DNA from: Clostridiales bacterium
GTDB lineage: Bacteria > Bacillota > Clostridia > Oscillospirales > Oscillospiraceae
Direction: 5' to 3'
Assembly: GCA_021202515.1 (NCBI GenBank)
Contig: JAJQCW010000003.1
Coordinates: 114,078 to 178,077 of the forward strand
DNA length: 64,000 nucleotides
Made by a program: the position numbers and the translations under genes. Each line of letters begins with the position of its first letter. Within the stretch, counting starts at the first letter, position 1. Below are positions 33,923 through 41,817 of this stretch, one piece after another. Under the pieces are notes generated by a model, which saw nothing but the letters and a program-made list of their open reading frames with translations, ran no database searches and was not told the origin of the DNA.

Positions 33923-35041
33923 TTATCGCATGGACTGGTACATCTCGTCCAGCATGGCGTCGGTGATCTCAACAGGGTTGTTGTACAGGTTAGGGTGGCG
34001 GCTGATGCGGACCAGGTCGGCCACCTGCTCGTCGGTCAGGTTGTACTCCTTCAGGTCGGTGCGCAGGCCCACGTCCACCTTGAGCTGGTGAATGGCGTCG
34101 GCCATGTCGTACATATCCTTGAAGCCCAGCTCACGGGCAAAGGCGTGGATGCGCCCGTCCTGAGCGTCGGCGTTGATGCGGGCGAAATAGTCCAGGGTCA
34201 GGCCGCAGGCTTCGCCGTGGGGGATGTGCAGCAGGTTGGTCAGCGGGAAGGAGCAGGCGTGGGAGCTGGTGGTCTTGGGCAGAGTGAACGCCAGACCAGC
34301 GATGACCGACGCCTCGGCCATCTTGGACCGGGCCTCCTGGTTCTGCGGCTCCTTAACGGCGGTGCGCAGGGTCTCAAAGACGATTTTTGCCGCGTGGAGC
34401 GCCAGCGCGTCGCAGATGGGCTGGTGGCCCTTGCTCCAGAAGCCCTCCACCGCGTGGCACAGCACATCGATGCCGGTGCTGGCAGTCATGTAGGGGGGCA
34501 GGGTGTAGGTCAACTCCGGGTCGATCAGGGCGATGGCGGGGTAAAAGGCGTTGGAGTTGATGGGGCCTTTCTTGCCCAGCGCCTTGTCGCTGAGGACGGA
34601 GACGCAGGTGACCTCGCTGCCGGTGCCGGCTGTGGTGGGGATGGCCACCAGGGGCAGATGCTCCTGGGGCATGGGGACGCCGGTGCCGTGGTACTTGCGG
34701 ATGGAGTCCTCAGTGAAGCAGACAGAACCGGCAGCTTTGGCGCAGTCCAGGGCGCTGCCGCCGCCCAGGGCCACCAGGAAGTCGATGTTATTCTCCCGGA
34801 TCTGCTGGGCGCAGGCGTCCACCTCGGTGACCTCCGGGTTGGGGGAGACCTGGCTGTAAATGCCCACCAGCGCGCCGTCGCTGGCGGCGACGATCTGCTC
34901 CGCCAGACCGCTCTTCATAAAGAAGGGGTCGCTGACCAGCAGGCCCCGGTCACAGTGGAGAGATTCTGCAACGTTTTTCAGCTCTTTCACGATACCCGCG
35001 CCAAAGCGGATGGTAACTGGCTGTAAATATTCCCATTCCAT
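33923..35041 (-). CDS. Iron-containing alcohol dehydrogenase
   Basis: A 372-residue NAD(P)-dependent reductase of the Fe-ADH (type III) family. The N-terminal Rossmann half has FLVALGGGSALDCAKAAG and VAIPTTAGTGSEVT for the cofactor. The metal ligands are visible as Asp and His in TGIDVLCHAVEGFWS, His in TSSHACSFPLTN and His in LLHIPHGEACG. It is the last gene of a five-gene operon with split transketolase and an RpiB-like isomerase. There it probably reduces the aldehyde left after two-carbon transfer; sulfoacetaldehyde is one candidate. AGGAGG precedes the ATG. Family certain, substrate inferred. Confidence 0.9.
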   Translation of the reverse strand: MEWEYLQPVTIRFGAGIVKELKNVAESLHCDRGLLVSDPFFMKSGLAEQIVAASDGALVGIYSQVSPNPEVTEVDACAQQIRENNIDFLVALGGGSALDCAKAAGSVCFTEDSIRKYHGTGVPMPQEHLPLVAIPTTAGTGSEVTCVSVLSDKALGKKGPINSNAFYPAIALIDPELTYTLPPYMTASTGIDVLCHAVEGFWSKGHQPICDALALHAAKIVFETLRTAVKEPQNQEARSKMAEASVIAGLAFTLPKTTSSHACSFPLTNLLHIPHGEACGLTLDYFARINADAQDGRIHAFARELGFKDMYDMADAIHQLKVDVGLRTDLKEYNLTDEQVADLVRISRHPNLYNNPVEITDAMLDEMYQSMR

Positions 35042-35118
35042 GAGTGCTATCCTCCTAAAAATTCAGATTTAGCGAATCCGGCCCGCAGGAAAAACCGCGG
35101 ACCGGATGGATACAGTGT

Positions 35119-36084
35119 TTATTTCCGGGCGAGGACCTTCTTGGTCTTGGAGACGATTTCGTCAGCGGTCAGCTTGAAGCGCTGAGCCAGGTAATCCACC
35201 TGTCCCACTTCGCCGAACTCGTCCTGGACGCCCACCATCTCCAGAGGAGCAGGGCAGTTCAGCGCCAGGGTGGAGGCCACGGCGGAGCCGAGGCCGTTGC
35301 GGATGTTGTGGTTCTCGGCGGTGACGATGGCGCCGGTCTCCTTGGCAGCGGCCACCACAGCGGCCTCATCCAGGGGTTTCAGGCACCACATATCCACCAC
35401 GCGGGCGGAGATGCCTTCGGCGGCCAGCATATCGGCGGCCTTCAGCGCTTCGGCCACCAAATAGCCGATGGCAAAGATGGTCACGTCGGTGCCCTCCCGC
35501 AGCAGGCAGGACTTGCCCACGGCGAACTCGCTCTCCGCCTCGTAGATGACGGGGGCGGGCTTCCGGTGCAGACGGATGTACCAGGTGCCGTAGGTCTCCT
35601 TGGCCAAACGGACGATTTTGCCCAGGGAGACGGCGTCGCAGGCTTCCACTACGGTCATTTCGGGGATGGTGGACATGATGCCCAGGTCCTCAAAGGGCAT
35701 ATGGGTGCCGCCGTTCAGGGCGGCGGTGATGCCGGGGTCGGAACCCACCACCTTCACGTTCTGCTTGGCGTAGGCGCAGGACATGAAGATCTGGTCGCAG
35801 GCACGACGGGAGGCGAAGGGGCCAAAGGTGTGGGTGAAGGGGATGAAGCCGCGGGAGGACAGGCCGGCGGCCACACCGATCATGTTGGCCTCCTGCACGC
35901 CGCAGTCAAAGGTCCGTTCGGGATACGCCGCACGGAAGGGCTTGGTGCCCGCCGCGTTCATCAGGTCGGCGTCCAGCACCACGACGCGGTTATCTTCTCC
36001 GGCCATCTCCAGCAGGGTGTCGCAGAACACCTTGCGCAGCTCGACCTTGCCCATCTCATGGGTGGCAGCAACTTTTACGCTCAT
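35119..36084 (-). CDS. Transketolase, C-terminal subunit
   Basis: A 321-residue protein equal to the pyrimidine-binding and C-terminal domains of transketolase. It begins with ELRKVFCDTLLEMAGEDNRV. GVQEANMIGVAAGLSSRG has the Glu that activates thiamine diphosphate, then FTHTFGPFASRRACDQI and IRLHRKPAP. The C-terminal domain has GTDVTIFAIGYLVAEAL and VVTAENHNIRNGLGS-type blocks. It pairs with the next gene, 19 bases upstream on the same strand, to form a full enzyme. Two-subunit transketolases of this kind occur in pentose metabolism and in special sugar pathways. GAAGGAGG precedes the ATG. Confidence 0.92.
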   Translation of the reverse strand: MSVKVAATHEMGKVELRKVFCDTLLEMAGEDNRVVVLDADLMNAAGTKPFRAAYPERTFDCGVQEANMIGVAAGLSSRGFIPFTHTFGPFASRRACDQIFMSCAYAKQNVKVVGSDPGITAALNGGTHMPFEDLGIMSTIPEMTVVEACDAVSLGKIVRLAKETYGTWYIRLHRKPAPVIYEAESEFAVGKSCLLREGTDVTIFAIGYLVAEALKAADMLAAEGISARVVDMWCLKPLDEAAVVAAAKETGAIVTAENHNIRNGLGSAVASTLALNCPAPLEMVGVQDEFGEVGQVDYLAQRFKLTADEIVSKTKKVLARK

Positions 36085-36103
36085 GACAGTCGTCCTCCTT
36101 CGC

Positions 36104-36934
36104 TCAAAGGGCCTGGAGCTGGGCGTCCAGCTCGGCCAGGGCCTCGTCCACCATTTCGGCGGAAACAGGCATATTGTGGGAACCCAACGCGCCCTCGATC
36201 TTGCTGTAGCCCTTGCCCTTGACGGTGCTCAGCACGATGACGGAGGGCTTGTCGCTCTGGGCCTTGGCGTTGGCAATGGCCGCGGCGATCTGCTCCACGT
36301 CGTTGCCGTCCTCAACGGTCTGGGCGTACCAGCCGAAGCTGTCGAACTTCTGGGCGATGTCGCCCAGGGCGCACAGATTCTGCACGTAGTCGTCGATCTG
36401 GCACTTGTTGTAGTCCACGAAGGCGATGACCTTGGTGAGCTTCTTCGCGGCGGCGAAGAGCGCGGCCTCCCAGACCTGGCCCTCTTCGATCTCGCCGTCG
36501 CCCATAATCAGGTAAGTATAGTTGTCATACCCCTTGAGGCGGTTGGCGCAGGCGATGCCCATGGCGGAGCTGGCGCCCTGGCCCAGGGAGCCGGTGGTCA
36601 TGTCGATGCCGGGAGTGCGGTTCATGTCGCAGTGGCTGGGCAGGTTGGTGCCGGGCTTGTTCAGGGTGCTGAGCATTTCCATGGGGAAGTAGCCCTTCAA
36701 AGCCAGGGTGGAATAGACGGCGGGTCCGGCGTGGCCCTTGGAGACCACCAGCATATCCCGGTCGTCCTTCTTGGGGTTGCTGGGGTCGATGTTCATCTCA
36801 CCGCTGTACAGCACAGCCAGCACGTCCACGATGGACAGCGCACCGCCGATGTGGCCCACGCCCAGGTTGCCGATGCACTTGATGGTTTCCTTGCGAATGT
36901 CGATCGCAAATTTTTTGACTTCGTTCACATTCAT
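36104..36934 (-). CDS. Transketolase, N-terminal subunit
   Basis: A 276-residue protein equal to the diphosphate-binding domain of transketolase. NLGVGHIGGALSIVDVLAVL binds near the cofactor, and VVSKGHAGPAVYSTLALKGY and GSLGQGASSAMGIACANRLK are typical. The thiamine diphosphate/Mg motif is GDGEIEEGQVWEAALFAAAK, completed by VDYNKCQIDDYV. The frame extends to 37033 in the ORF track, but ATG 36934 follows GGAAAGGACG and gives the family N-terminus; the extra part overlaps the isomerase gene. Works with the C-terminal subunit encoded next. Confidence 0.92.
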   Translation of the reverse strand: MNVNEVKKFAIDIRKETIKCIGNLGVGHIGGALSIVDVLAVLYSGEMNIDPSNPKKDDRDMLVVSKGHAGPAVYSTLALKGYFPMEMLSTLNKPGTNLPSHCDMNRTPGIDMTTGSLGQGASSAMGIACANRLKGYDNYTYLIMGDGEIEEGQVWEAALFAAAKKLTKVIAFVDYNKCQIDDYVQNLCALGDIAQKFDSFGWYAQTVEDGNDVEQIAAAIANAKAQSDKPSVIVLSTVKGKGYSKIEGALGSHNMPVSAEMVDEALAELDAQLQAL

Positions 36935-36963
36935 AGCAATGCGTCCTTTCCGATGTTGCGGCC

Positions 36964-37452
36964 TCAGCCGTAAATCTCCTGCTCCACAGCCTGAACCTTC
37001 TCCTTCGCGCCCTTCAGGAACTCCTGACGCCAAGGCTCCAGGTCCTGTCCAAACTCGGTGGTCAGGAAGGTGTCCACCATCTGGAGCGGCATGGACAGGG
37101 CGCTGTCGTCACAGGTGAGCTTGCAGCCGCCCATGGTCATGATGTTGGCGTCGTTGATGGCGCGGCACATCTTGGCGTCGTAGGTGTCGCCGCAGAGAAC
37201 GGCGTAGACGCCCTTGTACTTGTTGGCCAGGATCTCCATGCCTGCGCCGGTGCCGCAGATCAGGATGCCCCGCTCAAATTCACCGCTGGAGACGCGGGAA
37301 GCCACGGCAGGCGCCGTCACGAAGAAGGGCTTCACATGATCCAGGTCCTGGGTGCCGCCGTCCTCCACTTCGTACCCCTGGGCGATCAGGTGGGCCTTGA
37401 CCGTCTCTTTCAGGGTAAAGCCGGACTTGTCCGAGCCGATGATCACTTTCAT
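36964..37452 (-). CDS. RpiB/LacA-family isomerase with altered active site
   Basis: A 162-residue aldose-ketose isomerase. The core RGILICGTGAGMEILANKYK keeps the catalytic Cys66 and Thr68 of E. coli RpiB. However, His9 of the usual DHAG is Lys (SDKSGF), and His99 of HNDAN, which opens the sugar ring, is Ile (INDAN). The GGR is GGC, and the C-terminal GGRHxxR phosphate-binding arginines are not recognisable (FGQDLEPWRQEF). The enzyme therefore probably acts on an acyclic or non-phosphorylated sugar and is unlikely to be ribose-5-phosphate isomerase. It lies between the transporter and the split transketolase; start behind AAGGAG. Confidence 0.88.
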   Translation of the reverse strand: MKVIIGSDKSGFTLKETVKAHLIAQGYEVEDGGTQDLDHVKPFFVTAPAVASRVSSGEFERGILICGTGAGMEILANKYKGVYAVLCGDTYDAKMCRAINDANIMTMGGCKLTCDDSALSMPLQMVDTFLTTEFGQDLEPWRQEFLKGAKEKVQAVEQEIYG

Positions 37453-37482
37453 AACACATTCTCCTTTTCCGCTTAAAAATTC

Positions 37483-38400
37483 TTATTCTTCCACTGGCGC
37501 GGCTTCATGCCGGTTTTCCAGTAAAATACCAACTGCTCCGGCCAGCACCACCGCCATGCCCAGGTACTGGGAGGGCACCATCACCTCGCCAAACAGGACG
37601 AAGGTGATCAGCGTCGCCACCACCGGCATCAGCAACAGGAAGGTCTTGACCAGCCAAACGGGATAGTTCCGCAAGTTATAGTAGTACACCACATAAATGA
37701 GCGTCTGCCCCAGGCCAGCCAGCGCCAGGGCCAGGGCCGCGTAGGGGTCGGTCAGCACCACGCTGAACTGCCCCAGCGTTCCCATCACCAGCGAGGTGAT
37801 GAGGAAAAAGATCAGGGTAACGAAGTTGTTGTAGTAGGCCACCACGTCGTCGCAGACGGGGTTGACCTTGTCCAGCTCCACGCTTTTGATGACAAAGGCG
37901 TTGCAGGAGACAAAAAAGGCGCTGAGCAGGAAGAAGATGTTGCCGGGGTCGGTGATACTGAAGGAGGCGAAGTCGAACCCCATCACCACGAACACCCCCG
38001 CCAGCATGACGAAGGTACACACCCACGCCCGCAGAGTGAACCGCTGCTTATAGATAAAGACGGACATCACATTGACCATCAGCACGTCGCATTTCAGCAG
38101 CGCGGTGCCGCTGGCCGCCGAGGACAGGGACAGGCCGATGAACGCCGTGAAGTCCAGCAGAAAGCCCAGCGTGCCGATGAGCAGCAGGCGGGGGAGGACC
38201 CCATGCACCTGCTTCAAGAGTGGAAATTCCTTCCGTTTCAGCATGATAATGGTCAGCAGCACCAGCGTGACCAATCGGATACCCACCCCAGAGGTGAAAA
38301 CCGAGGTGTAGCCCACCCACTGCTGGCTGGCCACATAGTAGCTGCCCCAAATCACCGGCAAAATCAGCAGGGAGGTCAGGGAGTTCTTGGATGTTTCCAT
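37483..38400 (-). CDS. EamA/DMT-family transporter
   Basis: An integral membrane protein of about 305 residues with ten predicted helices in two EamA halves. The first half includes LPVIWGSYYVASQQWVGYTS and SLSSAASGTALLKCDVLMVN. The second ends VATLITFVLFGEVMVPSQYL and GMAVVLAGAVGILLENR, which is the classic EamA tail. The family exports or imports small metabolites. As first gene of the operon it may export the end product or import the substrate. The start is uncertain: ATG 38400 (after AAGGATGG) is preferred, with 38412 and 38445 as alternatives. Confidence 0.85.
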   Translation of the reverse strand: METSKNSLTSLLILPVIWGSYYVASQQWVGYTSVFTSGVGIRLVTLVLLTIIMLKRKEFPLLKQVHGVLPRLLLIGTLGFLLDFTAFIGLSLSSAASGTALLKCDVLMVNVMSVFIYKQRFTLRAWVCTFVMLAGVFVVMGFDFASFSITDPGNIFFLLSAFFVSCNAFVIKSVELDKVNPVCDDVVAYYNNFVTLIFFLITSLVMGTLGQFSVVLTDPYAALALALAGLGQTLIYVVYYYNLRNYPVWLVKTFLLLMPVVATLITFVLFGEVMVPSQYLGMAVVLAGAVGILLENRHEAAPVEE

Positions 38401-38478
38401 CTTGCGCACCATCCTTATTTGACGCCTTTGGAAAAACCCTTCCATAATTGATTAAAACGTCAAATTAATTATAGTCAG

Positions 38479-38507
38479 ATAATAGCGCATTGGAGGAAAA
38501 TTGTCAA
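38479..38507 (-). promoter_or_regulatory. Promoter of the transporter-isomerase-transketolase-ADH operon
   Basis: On the minus strand TTGACA, exactly 17 bases, TATTAT. Expected start near 38472. All five genes to 33923 follow on the same strand with gaps of 19-77 bases. The leader of about 70 bases shows no clear operator. Confidence 0.75.
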
Positions 38508-38573
38508 CCACCTTGACGAAAGAATTTCTAAAATTTATCCGCTGAGGAGGAAACAGGGGCTCGATTTGCCAAC

Positions 38574-38601
38574 AAACCCCCGGTTGACCGACCAGGGGTT
38601 T
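38574..38601 (-). terminator. Hairpin after the NIF3-like gene
   Basis: AAACCCCTGGT and ACCGGGGGTTT pair (one G-U) on the minus strand 13 bases past the NIF3-like stop. The T run is short (GTTTGTT). Confidence 0.6.
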
Positions 38602-38614
38602 GCTTATATTTCTA

Positions 38615-39412
38615 TTATATGGTATACGACAGTGCCTCCCGGTGGCGGCGGGAGGGCAACACTTCCACGTCGGGGAACGCTTCCCGCAGCCACGCCGTTA
38701 CACGCTCCATCACCGGGTTCTCGGTGGGGTAGTGACCGGCGTCGATGAGGTTGACGCCGTAGTCCTTGGCGGCCAGGAAGTGGTCATATTTCAGGTCGGC
38801 GGTGACGAAGGTGTCGCACCCGGCTTGCACCGCCAAGTCCAGCATACTGCCGCAGGAGCCGCCGCCTACGGCCACCTGTTCCACAGGCCGCCCAGCGTCG
38901 TAATACCGCAGCCCGTTGGGGTGGAGCGCCTCTTTCAGCCGCTGCAAATAGTCCGCCAGCGACACCGGGGCGGGGAGCCGTCCCACCCGGCCAATGCCGT
39001 AGGGCCGTCCCTGGCTGTCGGTTCCCATCTGCTCCAACTGGCCCACATCGGTCAGGCCGCAAAGCTCCGCCAGCACGTCGTTGACTCCGCCGGGGCAGGC
39101 GTCCAGGCAAGTGTGGCAACAGATGGCCGCAATGTGGTTCTCAGCCAGCAGCAGCAGGCGTTTGCCCGTGTAATTGCCGTCCTCGGCCCGCTTCACCGGG
39201 TCAAAAATCACCGGATGATGGGAGACGATGAGCTGGCAGCCCAGTTCCGCCGCCTCCTGGATGGTCTCCGGGGTGATGTCCAAACAGGTCAAAATGCGCT
39301 CTACCGGGGCCTCCCGGTGGCCCACCAGCAGGCCGGAGTTGTCCCACGGCTCCTGCATCTGAAAGGGGGCGCGCCGGTCCATCAGCTCATACACCGCCTG
39401 TACCGTCGTCAT
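38615..39412 (-). CDS. NIF3/YqfO-family dinuclear metal-centre protein
   Basis: A 265-residue member of the NIF3 family (Nif3-like, also annotated GTP cyclohydrolase I type 2 or YqfO). EPWDNSGLLVGHREAPVERI and ELGCQLIVSHHPVIFDPVKR give the first metal ligands. AICCHTCLDACPGGVNDVLA and the late GVNLIDAGHYPTENPVMERV complete the metal site. It lacks the inserted PII-like domain of longer YqfO proteins. In vivo role unclear. The ORF-track start at 39451 is inside the upstream gene; ATG 39412 behind AAGGAG is preferred. It follows the response regulator by 13 bases, an unexpected pairing. Confidence 0.9.
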   Translation of the reverse strand: MTTVQAVYELMDRRAPFQMQEPWDNSGLLVGHREAPVERILTCLDITPETIQEAAELGCQLIVSHHPVIFDPVKRAEDGNYTGKRLLLLAENHIAAICCHTCLDACPGGVNDVLAELCGLTDVGQLEQMGTDSQGRPYGIGRVGRLPAPVSLADYLQRLKEALHPNGLRYYDAGRPVEQVAVGGGSCGSMLDLAVQAGCDTFVTADLKYDHFLAAKDYGVNLIDAGHYPTENPVMERVTAWLREAFPDVEVLPSRRHREALSYTI

Positions 39413-39425
39413 ACGTTCACGCTCC

Positions 39426-40121
39426 TTATCCCACGTTCCACTTGTACCCAAATCCCCAGACGGTGGTGATGTAACTGGGGTTGGTGGGGTCGTCCTCCAC
39501 CTTTAAACGCAGGCGGCGGACGTTCACATCGACGATTTTCACCTCGCCGTAGTACTCCCGGCCCCAGATGCGGTCCAAAATCTCCTCCCGGCTGATGGGC
39601 TGGCGGGGATTGGTCATAAACAGGTGCATGACGGAGTATTCCACCTGGGTCAGCTTGATGCGCTTGCCGTTTTTGAAGAGAACGCGGTTGTGGCAGTTCA
39701 GCAGGAACGGGGGCTGGGAGATTTCGTCGCCGTTGGAGGCGGGGGCGCTCTCCCCACCCAGGCGGCGATAAAGGGCGTCCACCCGGGCGGTCAGCTCGGC
39801 AGGGGAGAATGGTTTGGTCACATAGTCGTCCGCGCCGGTCATCAGACCGGTGACCTTGTCCATCTCCTGGGTGCGGGCGGTGAGCATGATAATGCCCACC
39901 TTGCTGTCGCTGGCGCGGATCTGGCGGCAGACCTCAAAGCCGTCGATGCCGGGCAGCATCACATCCAGCAGCGCCAGGCGGATGTCCGGGTTCTGTTTCA
40001 ACTTCTCCAGAGCCTCTTCGCCGCTGGAGGCTTCCACCGTTTCGTATCCGGCGCGGTTCAGGTTCAGCACCACAAAGGAGCGGATGCTGTCCTCGTCTTC
40101 CAGTACAAGCACTTTTCTCAT
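39426..40121 (-). CDS. OmpR/PhoB-family response regulator
   Basis: A 231-residue two-component regulator. The receiver domain (1-120) has the acidic pocket in VLVLEDEDSIRS, phospho-acceptor Asp in ALLDVMLPGIDGFEV (about residue 53) and switch Lys in DDYVTKPFSPAEL. The winged-helix domain (about 135-231) has KLTQVEYSVMHLFMTNPRQP, SREEILDRIWGREYYGEVKI, VDVNVRRLRLKVEDDP and the closing VWGFGYKWNV. No histidine kinase gene is adjacent, so its partner is elsewhere. ACGAGGTAA precedes the ATG. A lipoprotein gene lies 200 bases upstream on the same strand. Confidence 0.95.
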   Translation of the reverse strand: MRKVLVLEDEDSIRSFVVLNLNRAGYETVEASSGEEALEKLKQNPDIRLALLDVMLPGIDGFEVCRQIRASDSKVGIIMLTARTQEMDKVTGLMTGADDYVTKPFSPAELTARVDALYRRLGGESAPASNGDEISQPPFLLNCHNRVLFKNGKRIKLTQVEYSVMHLFMTNPRQPISREEILDRIWGREYYGEVKIVDVNVRRLRLKVEDDPTNPSYITTVWGFGYKWNVG

Positions 40122-40278
40122 GAAATTACCTCGTCAAAATCGGGCTTCGATTTGCCGCTCAACAGGGAAATCAATTTTACGAATCAATCACTATGTTTCG
40201 GTTTATTTAGCCCATTACTCGAACATTTATTTTTGAAATCATTTTTTCATATGACGGCAGACGGCTGGTTTACCTCTT

Positions 40279-40313
40279 AATTGCACATTGCACATTGCTA
40301 ATTGCAAATTGCC
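40279..40313 (+). repeat. Short imperfect repeats of ATTGCACATTGC type
   Basis: TTGCACATTGCACATTGCTAATTGCAAATTGCC is a string of 6-8 base imperfect direct repeats in the gap between the lipoprotein and the response regulator. Similar strings occur between genes in many low- and mid-GC Firmicutes; no function is known to me. Confidence 0.5.
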
Positions 40314-40321
40314 AAGGCTGC

Positions 40322-41695
40322 TCAGTCCGTGGACCAGTCGGCGGTGATCAGGTGAAAGCGGTCCAGCAGGTCCCCGGCGGACTCCACCTGGTCGTAGGCG
40401 GAGCCAAACAGCTCCAGGGAATAGATGGCGTCGCTGCTGCGGAGCAAAATCATCCGGTCCCCGGAGGTGGCGTTCCGCTCCCGATAGGTGCCGGTGTTCT
40501 TGTAAATGCCCAGGAAGGGGGTGTCAGCGTCGTCGCTGCCGTCGTTGTAGTAAAACAGGATGCCCCGCTCGTTGCTGCCGCTCTGGGAGGTGTCCTGGCG
40601 GGCCAGTTCCAGGCAGTCCAACCATTCCTCCGGCAGCTCCAGATACCAGCCGTCGGTGCTGTTATAATAGGTGATGGACACCACCGTATAGGAGCCGTCA
40701 GCGGCGTACTGCCGCCAGTCCACCGCGTAAAACAGGTCGGAGGAGCTGCTGTCGTAGTTGGTGAGGAGATAGGGGGTGGGAATTTCTGTCACGCCGTCCC
40801 CGTTGATGTCCTGGTTGGAGGTCAGGCTGTAGCGGATGGTGTCGGTGCTGTTCTGCCCGTCCTCATCTAAAGTGATGTTGCACAGCGCGCCGTCCCGGAG
40901 CAGCAAAATGTCCGTCAGTTGATAGGAGGCGCTGGAGTTGACATCCTGCACCGCCCCGGTGACATAAAGAGCGGGGGTGCCGTCTGCCAGCAGCCCGTCG
41001 CTGGTCTTGTCGATGGAGGACAGCCGGGTAGACAGATTGGCGGTGCTGACCGGTTCCAGCACGCCGTCCACGTTGTCGTAGTAAACAGCGGTGCTCATGT
41101 CGCTGTCGGAGTTGCGAACCGTCATCAGCACCAGCTCCTGTTCCTCGTCGCCGTCCAGATCCACCGCGCTGTAGCGGGTGTAGGAGGTCTGAGTCATCAG
41201 GGTGATGGGGGTGTACTCCTCGATGGAATAGGCCGAGAGGGTGTACAGGGCGCTGGACACCTGCCAGGCCACCACCAGCTCGTAAACAGTACCTTCGTCC
41301 CCCAGAAGCTGGCAGATGAGGACAGAGTTAATGTCGGTTCCGTCCCCGGCGATGACGCAGGCCACCTCATATAGCCCCTCATCGTCTTTGGTAAAGATGT
41401 AAATTTTCAGTGGGGTCTCCGTGGCGGAGCTTTCCCGGAAGAAGGCCAGGGCCTCCTGCTCCCCATCGCCGTCCAGGTCCTGGAGTTGGACCGGCTGGGT
41501 GTTGGAGCCGGACAGGGGCGGGGCGTATTCCAGCCCGGAGTCCAGCAGACTTTGCAGATTCTCCTCCAGAGAGGTATATTCTTCGGAAGCTTTGGGCAGC
41601 GCGTACAATTCGTCGGTGGATTCCAGCACATTGAAGCTGCAACCGGACAGAACCAGCATGGACAGCGCGCACAGCGCGGCGAGCAGCCGTTTCAT
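40322..41695 (-). CDS. Lipoprotein with FG-GAP/VCBS-like calcium motifs
   Basis: A 457-residue exported protein. MKRLLAALCALSMLVLSGCS is a lipoprotein signal with lipobox LSGC. Three Asp-rich loops (DLDGDGEQEALAF, DLDGDEEQELVLMT and DINGDGVTEIPTP) resemble the calcium-binding loops of FG-GAP/VCBS beta-propeller repeats, so a propeller-like sensor or binding domain is likely. No catalytic motif is seen. AGGAGG lies 11 bases before the ATG. It precedes the response regulator on the same strand; a role in signal sensing is possible but unproven. Confidence 0.8.
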   Translation of the reverse strand: MKRLLAALCALSMLVLSGCSFNVLESTDELYALPKASEEYTSLEENLQSLLDSGLEYAPPLSGSNTQPVQLQDLDGDGEQEALAFFRESSATETPLKIYIFTKDDEGLYEVACVIAGDGTDINSVLICQLLGDEGTVYELVVAWQVSSALYTLSAYSIEEYTPITLMTQTSYTRYSAVDLDGDEEQELVLMTVRNSDSDMSTAVYYDNVDGVLEPVSTANLSTRLSSIDKTSDGLLADGTPALYVTGAVQDVNSSASYQLTDILLLRDGALCNITLDEDGQNSTDTIRYSLTSNQDINGDGVTEIPTPYLLTNYDSSSSDLFYAVDWRQYAADGSYTVVSITYYNSTDGWYLELPEEWLDCLELARQDTSQSGSNERGILFYYNDGSDDADTPFLGIYKNTGTYRERNATSGDRMILLRSSDAIYSLELFGSAYDQVESAGDLLDRFHLITADWSTD

Positions 41696-41735
41696 AGGGA
41701 TGTCGGCCTCCTTTCAGATGAACATTCACCATTAC

Positions 41736-41744
41736 AGTATACCA
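41736..41744 (-). promoter_or_regulatory. Extended -10 promoter of the propeller lipoprotein
   Basis: TGG-TATACT on the minus strand is an extended -10 element about 40 bases upstream of the ATG. No good -35 box is seen at the right distance. Confidence 0.4.
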
Positions 41745-41817
41745 TACAATCGGGGAAAAGCCCACCAAAATTTTTGCGCCGCGGAGACTTTTTGCGTTTC
41801 ACGCCGATGGGACGCTA

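Noticed and set aside
36964-37452. Annotation as ribose-5-phosphate isomerase B
   Set aside because: Key ring-opening and phosphate-binding residues are replaced, and the operon context points to another substrate.
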